Shown in pieces: positions 1 through 7,712 of a stretch of DNA of 49,475 bases. Position numbers and translations under genes: made by a program. The number at the start of each line of letters is the position of its first letter. Within the stretch, counting starts at the first letter, position 1. Below the pieces are notes generated by a model. The model did no database searches and was not told the origin of the DNA. It saw only the letters and a list, made by a program, of their open reading frames with translations. Source of the stretch: Actinomycetes bacterium (GTDB lineage: Bacteria > Actinomycetota > Acidimicrobiia > Acidimicrobiales > Microtrichaceae); assembly GCA_029782335.1 (NCBI GenBank), contig JAKOVA010000200.1, positions 1 to 49,475 of the forward strand, given 5' to 3'.

Positions 1-2
1 TG

Positions 3-86
3 ACCCGCCTCGACGAGCGGATTCCGCAACGGGTGCAGATGAAGCTGGGCGACAACCACGGCTTCAGCGCCTACGAACCTCGCTGA
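3..86 (+). CDS. C-terminal end of an unidentified protein (partial)
   Basis: An open frame enters from the left edge and ends at a TGA at 84-86, giving the last 27 residues of a protein that closes with KLGDNHGFSAYEPR. Nearly every third codon position is G or C, as in the surrounding real genes, which is why I treat it as coding. It converges on the SURF1 gene and the two stops overlap by 16 bases. There is too little sequence to name a family. Confidence 0.5.
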   Translation, partial: TRLDERIPQRVQMKLGDNHGFSAYEPR

Positions 87-961
87 GCCACCTCGTCATC
101 CGTGCCGGGGGTCTTGGTCCGCTCTGCCCCATCGCCGTTCGTTTCGTCGAGTCGTGCGCCATCGGGGTCGCGCGGGAGCCGCGCGTTGTGACGGAGCGCG
201 AGGGGATACCCGATCACCACGACGAGACTGAACAACGCCCACTGTCCTGCATAGCTGCGGTGCGGTCCCTCGTCGAGGGGCGGTAGCGGCACCGGCGTCG
301 GCGCCGCTGCGGGTTCGGGCCGTTGCGAGACGAGTTGCAGGAAGAACGTCGAGAGCATCGGCCCCGACTGCTTCGCGACTCGGGCCACGTCAACGCGGGC
401 GAGTTCGCTCAGCCGCCCCGTGGGCGGATCCGTGGGCCCGATCGATCCACGGACCTGTGCCAGCTCGACGTAGCCCTCGACGGTGACCTGGCCCTGCGGC
501 GGCTCCACACCCTTCACCGGCCGATGCTCCTCACCGCCGACGGCGAGCGGCACCCAGCCGCGTACCACGAGCACCGCTGGGCCCCCGTCGTCTGGACGGA
601 GCGGCGTCGCCACCCAGCGCCCCGGCGCGCCGTTGAAGCTGCGGTTCGCGATCGTGACCTCGTGATCCGCTTCGTAGGTGCCGCTGAGCTCGACCCGACG
701 GAACCGCACCGCCGCGACGCCTCGCTGATCGATCTCCGTGCGGATCGAGCCGAGCGAGGTCGCCGGCAGACGGGCGTCCTGTTCGATCTGGTGGTTGATC
801 GCCTGCTTCTCGTGGAGGCGGCGGATCTGCCAGAACATCAGATTCACCATCGTGACGACGAGCGCGACCACAAAGACGTGCATCACGATCCAGTGGGGCC
901 GCAGTGCGAAGCGGTACGACCTCGGTCGGGTCTCCGTCGTCGTCGTGCGCTTCGCGCTCAG
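71..961 (-). CDS. SURF1 family cytochrome oxidase assembly protein
   Basis: SURF1 proteins help insert haem into and assemble cytochrome c oxidase in the membrane. The product has an N-terminal membrane segment (VFVVALVVTMVNLMFW) followed by the family's QIRRL, a large extracytoplasmic domain and a second membrane segment near the C-terminus (WALFSLVVVIGYPLAL), then a charged tail. The first ATG/GTG in frame (GTG at 886) would cut off RFALRPHW, which normally precedes the first helix in this family. The only upstream initiation-like codon is CTG at 961-959, overlapping the TGA of the acyl-CoA ligase as CTGA, with a GAGGAT about nine bases before it. I therefore extend to 961 (296 residues); the start is uncertain and 886 is the fallback. 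Function is clear, start is inferred. Confidence 0.8.
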   Translation of the reverse strand: MSAKRTTTTETRPRSYRFALRPHWIVMHVFVVALVVTMVNLMFWQIRRLHEKQAINHQIEQDARLPATSLGSIRTEIDQRGVAAVRFRRVELSGTYEADHEVTIANRSFNGAPGRWVATPLRPDDGGPAVLVVRGWVPLAVGGEEHRPVKGVEPPQGQVTVEGYVELAQVRGSIGPTDPPTGRLSELARVDVARVAKQSGPMLSTFFLQLVSQRPEPAAAPTPVPLPPLDEGPHRSYAGQWALFSLVVVIGYPLALRHNARLPRDPDGARLDETNGDGAERTKTPGTDDEVAQRGS

Positions 962-2577
962 AGGAGGTGATCCTCAAAACGCGCGCGCAGGTCCTTCTTG
1001 GAGAACTTGCCGACCGAGGTCTTGGGGACCTCGTCGATGAACACGACGTCGTCGGGGAGCCACCATTTCGACACTCGCCCCTCGAGGTAGGCGAGCACCT
1101 CCTCGGCGGTGAGCGACGCTTCCGGCTTCACCACGACACACGCGATCGGCCGCTCACCCCACTTCTCGTGCTTGACGCCGACCACTGCCGCCTCGGCGAC
1201 CTGCTCCATGCCCATGATCTCGTTCTCGAGCGCGACCGAGCTGATCCACTCCCCGCCCGACTTCACCACGTCCTTGGTCCGGTCGACGAGCCGGATGTAG
1301 CCCTCGGCGTCGACCACCGCGACGTCACCGGTGCGCAACCAGCCGTCCTCGGTGAACGACTCCGAGGAGCGATCGTCGTTGTAGTACTCACGGGCGATCC
1401 AGGGGCCGGCGACTTGCAGCTCTCCGGAGCTCTCGCCATCCCAGGGAACGGTCTCGCCGGCACCATCGACGATCCGGAAGTCCACGCCGAGCGCCACGAG
1501 GCCGATGGACGTGCGGAGATCCGCCTTCTCCTCCTCGGAGAGGTGATCGAGGGTCGACTTGATGTGGCACGCGGACGCCACCGGGCTCGTCTCGGTCATG
1601 CCCCATGCCTGCATGATGGGCTTGCCGGTCACCGCCCGATAACCCTCCGACAGCGACTTGGGAACCGCCGAGCCGCCGCAGGGAATCACCCGGATGTGGG
1701 ACGTGTCACGCCCTTCGAGCTCCGGCAGGACCCCCATCCAGATCGTCGGCACCCCGGCAGCGACCGTCACTTTCTCCGACTCGATCAGCCGGGCCAGTGT
1801 CGGAGCGGAGAGGTCGGGGCCGGGCATGATCAGGTCTGCGCCGCACGCGACCGCCGCATGGGCGAGGCCCCAGGCGTTCGCATGGAACATCGGCACGACC
1901 GGCATGATGCGGTCCCGCTCGGAGGCTCCGAGCGAGTCGGCGGTCAGCACTCCCATGGTGTGCAGCCACGTCGAACGGTGCGAGTAGACGACGCCCTTCG
2001 GGTTACCGGTCGTACCCGACGTGTAACACATCGACGCGGCCTGGTTCTCGTCCGCCACGTGGAACTCGACTGGTGATGCGGCCGCAAGCAGCTCCTCGTA
2101 GTCGTGCACCTCGATGCCTGCGGGCGCAGCGGAGATCTCGGCGCCGGCGCCATCGTCCATCACGACGATGTGTCGCACGGTCTCGAGCGTGGGCAGCAGT
2201 GGCCACAACAGGCCTGAGACAGAGCGGTCGACGAAGATCACCTCGTCTGCGGCGTGGTTCGCGATGTAGGTGAGCTGTTCGGGGAAGAGCCGCAGGTTCA
2301 GCGTGTGCAGCACCCGACCGCTACAGGGCGCCGCGAAGTACAACTCGAGGTGGCGTGCGGTGTTCCACGCGAACGTTCCGACGCGACCGTCCGCGCTGAT
2401 CCCCAGCGTGTCGAGGACACCGCCGAGCCGACGGGTGCGCTCAGCCCAGGATCCGTAGGTCGTCCGTTGCAGTCCCGACGGGCTGTTGGTGACGATCTCC
2501 TTGGCCCCGAAGAGTTGCTCCGATCGGTCGAAAAAGTGTGTCAACGCGAGCGGTCGGTCCTGCATGAGCCCTTGCAC
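958..2577 (-). CDS. long-chain acyl-CoA synthetase (AMP-forming, ANL superfamily)
   Basis: Activates fatty acids to acyl-CoA through an acyl-adenylate. The P-loop-like AMP motif is [14 protein letters not shown], the A5-type motif is GMTETSPVA, and a typical C-terminal domain carries [20 protein letters not shown] followed by [12 protein letters not shown] and the catalytic-lysine region [10 protein letters not shown]. The start is set at GTG 2577 ([10 protein letters not shown]), which has AAGGGG six bases upstream and matches the usual N-terminus of this subfamily; the frame stays open further upstream only over the divergent gene's start. 539 residues, full length. It is divergent from the DedA-like gene and its stop overlaps the probable SURF1 start. 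Substrate chain length cannot be read from the sequence. Confidence 0.93.
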   Translation of the reverse strand: MQGLMQDRPLALTHFFDRSEQLFGAKEIVTNSPSGLQRTTYGSWAERTRRLGGVLDTLGISADGRVGTFAWNTARHLELYFAAPCSGRVLHTLNLRLFPEQLTYIANHAADEVIFVDRSVSGLLWPLLPTLETVRHIVVMDDGAGAEISAAPAGIEVHDYEELLAAASPVEFHVADENQAASMCYTSGTTGNPKGVVYSHRSTWLHTMGVLTADSLGASERDRIMPVVPMFHANAWGLAHAAVACGADLIMPGPDLSAPTLARLIESEKVTVAAGVPTIWMGVLPELEGRDTSHIRVIPCGGSAVPKSLSEGYRAVTGKPIMQAWGMTETSPVASACHIKSTLDHLSEEEKADLRTSIGLVALGVDFRIVDGAGETVPWDGESSGELQVAGPWIAREYYNDDRSSESFTEDGWLRTGDVAVVDAEGYIRLVDRTKDVVKSGGEWISSVALENEIMGMEQVAEAAVVGVKHEKWGERPIACVVVKPEASLTAEEVLAYLEGRVSKWWLPDDVVFIDEVPKTSVGKFSKKDLRARFEDHLL

Positions 2578-2662
2578 GGTGGTCCCCTTGGTTGGTCCGG
2601 AGTGAAACCGGAGCTGCTGTCGCGCCGGAATTGGCGAAGTGGAGCCTAGAGTTCTCAGGACC

Positions 2663-3364
2663 GTGAGCGACGCCGTTCCCCTCCCCGACGCCGCACCACA
2701 GCGGCCGCGTTGGCACCTCATCGCGCTGCTGGTGCCCGTCGCCTGCGTCGTCACCGCCGGTTACACCGCGAACATCACCTGGGCAGCACTGGTCAAAGAT
2801 CATCCGGCCCTGCTCATCGCGCTGAGCCCCATCAACAGGTACCTCCTGCTGACCACGAACAAGCTCTCCACGGCGACGTACTTCGGTGTCGGCTTCATCC
2901 GTCACCTCCTGCCCGATCCCTTCTACTGGCTGTTGGGGTACTGGTACGGCAAGCGGGCGCTCCGCTGGCTGTTGGAGACCTACCCGATGTTGCGGACGTT
3001 GGTCGGCGAAGAGGGCCAGGCCCTCGAACAGCCCGAAACCCGCAAGATCCTCTACCCCCTCGCGTTCCTCGCTCCCAACACATGGGTGTCGGTGCTCTGC
3101 GGCGCGGCACGAGTGCCGGTCGGGCTGTTCTTCACGCTCAACGCAGCAGGGACGATCGCCCGTCTCGTGCTCTTCCGTTGGATGGGATCGGTGTTCCACG
3201 CCGAGATCCGCTCGATCGTCGACTTCATCGCTCGATATCAGTGGCCGGCGACGCTGATCAGCGTGGTCGTGGTGCTGATCGGGATCGCCTCGCAGTTCCG
3301 GCGACGCCGCGGCGAACTGTTCGGCCTCACGCAACTCGAACACGATCTCGAGGAGCCCGAGTAG
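2663..3364 (+). CDS. DedA/VTT-domain-like integral membrane protein
   Basis: A 233-residue membrane protein with about five hydrophobic segments (LIALLVPVACVVTAGY, then LLTTNKLSTATYFGVGF, LAFLAPNTWVSVLCGAA, LFFTLNAAGTIARLVLF, ATLISVVVVLIGIASQF). The segment DPFYWLLGYWYGKRALRWL resembles the 'GD..GY.IGRW.G' region of DedA proteins, and the following proline/glycine-bearing loop fits the VTT (SNARE-associated) domain; DedA proteins act in undecaprenyl-phosphate or phospholipid translocation. The GTG at 2663 is preceded by AGGA. Assignment to DedA is by pattern only; it is a divergent member, so function is uncertain. Confidence 0.65.
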   Translation: MSDAVPLPDAAPQRPRWHLIALLVPVACVVTAGYTANITWAALVKDHPALLIALSPINRYLLLTTNKLSTATYFGVGFIRHLLPDPFYWLLGYWYGKRALRWLLETYPMLRTLVGEEGQALEQPETRKILYPLAFLAPNTWVSVLCGAARVPVGLFFTLNAAGTIARLVLFRWMGSVFHAEIRSIVDFIARYQWPATLISVVVVLIGIASQFRRRRGELFGLTQLEHDLEEPE

Positions 3365-3413
3365 CGCGGGCGGCGAGCGAAGCCACCAGGTGGTGGGTCG
3401 GAGCCGACGCCGG

Positions 3414-4208
3414 TTACAGGTCCAGAAACTCGTCGAGTCCGACGGTCACACCCGGATGGCGATCGATGGCCTTGATCGCGAGGAGCACCCCGGGCATGAA
3501 GGAGGTGCGGTCGACCGTGTCGTGGCGCAGGCTCAGCGTCTGGCCTGTTGTGCCCAACAACACTTCCTGATGGGCGACCATGCCGCGCATTCGCACTGAG
3601 TGCACTCGGATGTCACCGGCGCCGCGACCCCCGCGAGCGCCTTCCACGATCATCGAGGTGGTCGGGTCCGAGCCCCACTCGCTGGACGCCGCGGCGATCC
3701 GCTCGGCGGTGTGCACCGCCGTCCCGGAGGGGGCGTCAATCTTTCCGTCGTGGTGCAATTCGATGATCTCGACGGTGTCGAAGAAGGGCGCTGCGAGTTC
3801 CGCGAAGCGAATCATCAGCACGGCGCCGATCGCGAAGTTCGGGGCGATGAGACAGTTCGACGTCCGGAACGCTGTCCGGAACGCCTCGATGTCCGCGTCG
3901 CTGAAGCCGGTCGTACCGACGACCGCGTGGACGCCGTGGGCAGCAGCCCACCGGAGGTTCTCCCGCGCCGCATCGGCGCCGGTGAAATCCACGACGACGT
4001 CCACGCCGGCCTCGAGGAAGGTTGCCGGGTCACCGGACACCTGCACGTCGATGCCCGCAACGTCGGCGACTCTGGACAACTCGAGTCCGCTGTGGAACGG
4101 ATCGACACCCGCTACGAGATCAAGGTCGGGGTCCGCTGCGACGGCGCGACAGACCGTCGCCCCCATCCGTCCGCCGGCGCCGAACACACCCACGCGTCGC
4201 TGAGCCAT
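3414..4208 (-). CDS. dapB: 4-hydroxy-tetrahydrodipicolinate reductase
   Basis: Reduces 4-hydroxy-tetrahydrodipicolinate with NAD(P)H in lysine and diaminopimelate synthesis. The Rossmann motif GVFGAGGRMG opens the protein at residues 7-16, GTTGFS follows, and the family signature ELHHDGKIDAPSGTA with the catalytic His-His and Lys is intact. 264 residues, normal length. There is no Shine-Dalgarno sequence; a TAGTCT lies six bases before the ATG, so the message may be leaderless. It is the last gene of the left block and converges on the DedA-like gene. Confidence 0.97.
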   Translation of the reverse strand: MAQRRVGVFGAGGRMGATVCRAVAADPDLDLVAGVDPFHSGLELSRVADVAGIDVQVSGDPATFLEAGVDVVVDFTGADAARENLRWAAAHGVHAVVGTTGFSDADIEAFRTAFRTSNCLIAPNFAIGAVLMIRFAELAAPFFDTVEIIELHHDGKIDAPSGTAVHTAERIAAASSEWGSDPTTSMIVEGARGGRGAGDIRVHSVRMRGMVAHQEVLLGTTGQTLSLRHDTVDRTSFMPGVLLAIKAIDRHPGVTVGLDEFLDL

Positions 4209-4219
4209 CGGCGCAGACT
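4209..4219 (-). promoter_or_regulatory. candidate leaderless-type -10 element of dapB
   Basis: Read on the minus strand, TAGTCT is followed by six bases (GCGCCG) and then the dapB ATG, with no ribosome-binding site. This is the spacing expected if transcription begins at or next to the A of the start codon, as is common in actinobacteria. No clear -35 is visible. Confidence 0.35.
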
Positions 4220-4358
4220 AGCGAGCGGGTGCAACCCTGCGACCCGGCGCCGCGCCGCAGCGGTGAAGATGGATCGCGACGGCCCCGCTGCGTCGATGGC
4301 GCCACCGCGGGGAGATGTCCCGTTGCCTGACGGCGCATCCACGGGCAGCATCGCAACG

Positions 4359-5534
4359 ATGCGCGCACCACCCCGAGGCCGTGTCGTGCGGTCGATCGTC
4401 GTCATCGCCGCCCTCGGGGTCGCCGCCGCGGCGTGCGGCCCGTCACACCGCAATCCGACCACGTCGCCGTCGATGGCGCCGCCGCCGACGCCGCGGTCAC
4501 CGCTGCTGCTCGCCGCGACCGACCTTGCCGGCTACTCCGGCGACGACGTCACCGCCGTGACAAACGTCACCGAAGCGGCGACCGACCCTGCCACCGAGGA
4601 CGTCGAGTTCCATGTCCTCGCCGGGCTCTTCCCCTTCGATGACGGCGTGACACGCGCGCTGCCGGGCAACGACGGCCACTCCATCCTCTACCTGGCCCAG
4701 GTGCCGTCCGACCCGGCAGACCCCACCGCCATCCCCACCCCTTCGGTGCGCACCTATGACCGACGTACCCACCGAAGCAAGGTTCTGGTGGACGCCGCCA
4801 CGTCGTTCGCCCTCGCGGAGGATGGCCGACTCGCCGTGGCGGAAATGGTCGCACCCGAGGAGGGTTCCCGCGATGGCATCGCAGCCCTGCCAACACCGAC
4901 GAGGGTGGTGGTACGTCAGGGCCTCGACGGAGCCGACGAGACGTGGTCGAGCACGCCGGGCGACTTCCGGGTGCTCGGATGGGCGGGCAAGCGACTCCTC
5001 GTCAGCCGCGGTGGGGAGTTGTTAGTTGCCGATGGTCCGGGCCGGGCTCGCGCGTTGCCCGGGGTCAACCTCAAGGCGATCAGCCCACGGGGTGACCGCA
5101 TCCTCGTGACCGACTCCATGTCCTCTGAGGACGAACTCCGGATGATCAGCCTCGATGACCTGACCGCGACGACCCTCCCGCTCCCCGAGACCGTCGCCTT
5201 CGTCGGAGCGGTGACGTGGGCAGGATCACGGATCGTGGCCTCCGTCAGTTCCACCGAGGGACTCACCCGGATCCTGCACATCGACCCGGAGAGCTCCCAG
5301 GCCACGGTCCTCCCCCTCGAAACGCTCTACGGCACGTCCACCTCGTGGCTTCGTCCCCGGTCGGCGGTCGGCGTACTCGCCGCCACGGCCACCTATCAGC
5401 TGGCACTCTTCGACTGCCGGGGTGCAACGAACTGCGTGCAGCGCACGACGCGGCTCTCCGCGCTCGCACCCGAAGTCGTCATCCGGGTCGCCAACCCGAG
5501 CCGACCCTCGTCGCTCCCCCTCGTCCAGCAGTGA
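4359..5534 (+). CDS. lipoprotein with predicted beta-propeller-like domain
   Basis: A 391-residue protein with a basic N-terminus, hydrophobic stretch and lipobox ending at Cys26 (GVAAAAC), so it is probably an exported, lipid-anchored protein. The mature part contains recurring beta-rich blocks with the pattern 'S.RGDRILV.D', 'LAEDGRLAVAE', 'LGWAGKRLLVSRGGELLV' and 'VTWAGSRIVASVSS', like the blades of TolB/WD40-type propellers. Two cysteines near the C-terminus (CRGATNC) could form a disulfide. I chose ATG 4359 because it places the signal peptide at the very start; GTG codons at 4381 and 4387 are alternatives. It is isolated, divergent from dapB and convergent with the crotonase gene. No family name can be given. 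Confidence 0.75.
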   Translation: MRAPPRGRVVRSIVVIAALGVAAAACGPSHRNPTTSPSMAPPPTPRSPLLLAATDLAGYSGDDVTAVTNVTEAATDPATEDVEFHVLAGLFPFDDGVTRALPGNDGHSILYLAQVPSDPADPTAIPTPSVRTYDRRTHRSKVLVDAATSFALAEDGRLAVAEMVAPEEGSRDGIAALPTPTRVVVRQGLDGADETWSSTPGDFRVLGWAGKRLLVSRGGELLVADGPGRARALPGVNLKAISPRGDRILVTDSMSSEDELRMISLDDLTATTLPLPETVAFVGAVTWAGSRIVASVSSTEGLTRILHIDPESSQATVLPLETLYGTSTSWLRPRSAVGVLAATATYQLALFDCRGATNCVQRTTRLSALAPEVVIRVANPSRPSSLPLVQQ

Positions 5535-5536
5535 GC

Positions 5537-5556
5537 CACCACCCGCGTCCGTGGTG
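5537..5556. terminator. weak hairpin between convergent genes
   Basis: CACCAC (5537-5542) and GTGGTG (5551-5556) pair across an eight-base loop in the 35-base gap between the lipoprotein gene and the crotonase gene. There is no T-run on either side, so it could be a weak bidirectional terminator or chance. Confidence 0.25.
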
Positions 5557-5569
5557 AGACAACCTCGGC

Positions 5570-6415
5570 TCAGCCCTGCTCCGGGGGTGGCGGCGCCCAG
5601 ATGTCCCGGCGGGGCTCGTCGAGGTACACCGGCGTTCGGGCCTCGTCGAATGCCCGGATTGCTTCTGGGAGATTGTCGGTGAACCCCAACATGAGCTGGT
5701 TGCGGTCTTCGAACTCGATCGCTGCGCTGAGCGATGCGATCTCGAGGCCGGCGACCACCGCCTGTTTCGAGTACTCCAGACCGTAGGGAGAGAACTTCGC
5801 CATGCCTGAGGCGACCTCGACCGCGAGGGCGAGGAGCTCGTCGTCGGCAACAACACGCGACACCAGGCCCATCCGATACGCCTCTGCTGCGTCGATCCGG
5901 CGACCGGTGAGCAGCAGGTCGCTCGAGTGCGCGGCGCCGATGAGGCGAGGGAGCAGGAAGCTGATCCCCATCTCGGTCGAGGTCAGGCCGTTGACGATCC
6001 CCGTGGCGTTGAACGCTGCGGACTCCCCGGCGAAGCGCAGGTCGGCGCCGAGGGACAGACAGAGACCCCCGCCGTACGCCGGGCCGCCAATCGCCGCGAT
6101 CACCGGCTGGGGCATCGCTCGGAGCTGGGGAACGAGCCGCGAGTAGTACCGCATCGAACGCTGCGCGATGCGGCCCACCTGCAGTCCGTCGATGTTCGGG
6201 ATGATCCCGTAGTCCTTGAGATCGAGCCCCGAGCAGAACGCCCGCCCTGCCCCGGTGAGCACCACGACCCGACAGTTGTTGTCCGCAGCCACGGCCTCGA
6301 GGGCTTCGCTCAACTCGATGACGAGATCGATCGACATGGCGTTGAGGCGTTCCGGTCGGTTCATCGTGACGACCGTGACGTGCTCCACCGGCGAGTCCAC
6401 AAGAACCAGCGACAT
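5570..6415 (-). CDS. enoyl-CoA hydratase/isomerase (crotonase) family protein
   Basis: A 281-residue crotonase. The two oxyanion-hole loops are CSGLDL (about residues 61-66) and GPAYGGGLCLSLGADLRFA. Downstream it has VNGLTSTEMGISFLLPRLIG, the form seen in many actinobacterial homologues: by eye the usual catalytic glutamate of rat enoyl-CoA hydratase (Glu144) is not matched, while the glutamate in TSTEMG sits nearer the acidic residue of dienoyl-CoA isomerases. The exact reaction is therefore open. It lies between a lipoprotein gene and an M16 peptidase with no pathway partner beside it except the acyl-CoA ligase 3 kb away. Confidence 0.9.
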   Translation of the reverse strand: MSLVLVDSPVEHVTVVTMNRPERLNAMSIDLVIELSEALEAVAADNNCRVVVLTGAGRAFCSGLDLKDYGIIPNIDGLQVGRIAQRSMRYYSRLVPQLRAMPQPVIAAIGGPAYGGGLCLSLGADLRFAGESAAFNATGIVNGLTSTEMGISFLLPRLIGAAHSSDLLLTGRRIDAAEAYRMGLVSRVVADDELLALAVEVASGMAKFSPYGLEYSKQAVVAGLEIASLSAAIEFEDRNQLMLGFTDNLPEAIRAFDEARTPVYLDEPRRDIWAPPPPEQG

Positions 6416-6446
6416 GGAGCGTGGTTCTACACGAAATTGCCGTGGG

Positions 6447-7712
6447 TCAAATCGGGCCGACCAGCACCTCGGCGCAGGGTGTGGACCAGACCCGCTCGGC
6501 GACCCGCAGAACGTCCTCGTGGGTCACCGCTCCGTACCCGGCGAAGGTCTCGGAGGGAACGTCGAGGCAACCCCGGGCGACCATCGTCGAGGCGAGGCGG
6601 CTCATCCGCGCACCGGCATCCTCAACGGACAGCACGAGCGAGCCCTGGAGGTAGCCGATCGCGCCTCGGAGTTCCTCGGCATCGATGCCGTCGCGACGGA
6701 TCGCGTCGAGTTGCTCGGCGACAACCTCGCGAACTTCCTCGAGGCGACGCGGGGTGGCGCCATAGGACAGCAGCACCGACCCGGCGTCGGTGTAGGAGGC
6801 GGCCGACGTGCCGATCGAATAGGCAAGGCCACGCTCGTCTCGAACCTCTCGGTACAGGCGGCTCGAGGGCCCGTCGCCGAACGCGTGCAGCAGCACGGCG
6901 AGCGCGAAGCGGTCGGGGTCACCCAACGGCAGCCCACGCCACCCGAGCGCGACCTGCACCTGCTCGATGTCGCGCTCGATCCGCACGTGGGTCCCCGTCA
7001 ACGCGCCCGGTGGATCGCGCCGCGGACGACCGCTCCCATCGCCGCTCGACGTGCGTTCAGCGATGGCCGCGACGAGGCGATCGTGATCGACGGCACCCGC
7101 GGCGGCCACGACGAGTTCACCGTGTCGATACCAGCGGTCGTGAATGGCGGCGAGGGCATCAAGGTCCATCGCGTCAAGGGTCTCGGGGCGACCCAGCACT
7201 TCCCAGCCGAGCGGGTGGTCGGCGAAGAGCGCTTCGTCGAGCATTGACGCAGCCACTTCGTCAGGGGTGTCGGAGACCATCGCGAGCTCTTCGAGGATGA
7301 CCTCGCGCTCCGAAGCCATGTCGTGGGGGTTGAGCGCCGGATCCAACACGACTTCGCAGAGCAGTTGGAACGCCGCGTCGGTGTGTTCCGCGGGAACACG
7401 GGTGAAGAAGGCGGTCGTCTCCTTCGAGGTGAACGCGTTCAGCTCTCCCCCGAACGCGTCGACCGCCTGATTCACGGCATGGGCGCTCCGTCGGGTCGTC
7501 CCCTTGAAGAGCAGGTGCTCCAGAAAGTGGAACGCTCCTGCCGCCTCGGGTGGTTCGTCGCGGCTTCCCGAGGGCACCCACAGGGACAATGCGCCCGACG
7601 CGGCGTCGGGGTTCGGATCGGTGACGACCCGAACCCCGGACTCCAATGTGGTCACCCGCACGCGCGTCTCGAACGCGTGCAACGCCGGGTGCGCTGCCGC
7701 TGGGGAGCTCAA
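6447..7712 (-). CDS. M16 family zinc metallopeptidase (processing-peptidase type)
   Basis: A 421-residue inverzincin. The zinc site HFLEH follows GAFHFLEHLLFKGTTRRS, and the downstream glutamate ligand lies in EREVILEELA. The C-terminal half is the inactive M16 repeat. The start is TTG 7712, overlapping the pnp stop as TTGA; the protein proper (RVTTLESGVRVVTDP) begins about 17 residues later, where a GTG is an alternative. This peptidase directly follows pnp in many bacteria, which fits the coupling seen here. Substrates are not known from sequence. Confidence 0.92.
   Translation of the reverse strand: MSSPAAAHPALHAFETRVRVTTLESGVRVVTDPNPDAASGALSLWVPSGSRDEPPEAAGAFHFLEHLLFKGTTRRSAHAVNQAVDAFGGELNAFTSKETTAFFTRVPAEHTDAAFQLLCEVVLDPALNPHDMASEREVILEELAMVSDTPDEVAASMLDEALFADHPLGWEVLGRPETLDAMDLDALAAIHDRWYRHGELVVAAAGAVDHDRLVAAIAERTSSGDGSGRPRRDPPGALTGTHVRIERDIEQVQVALGWRGLPLGDPDRFALAVLLHAFGDGPSSRLYREVRDERGLAYSIGTSAASYTDAGSVLLSYGATPRRLEEVREVVAEQLDAIRRDGIDAEELRGAIGYLQGSLVLSVEDAGARMSRLASTMVARGCLDVPSETFAGYGAVTHEDVLRVAERVWSTPCAEVLVGPI

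Noticed and set aside
3365..3413. Terminator between the DedA-like gene and dapB
   Set aside because: Only a CCACC/GGTGG with a one-base loop is present, which cannot form a stable hairpin, and there is no T-run.
3600..4358. N-terminal extension of the lipoprotein frame back to 3600
   Set aside because: This part is antisense to dapB; the signal peptide begins at 4359.
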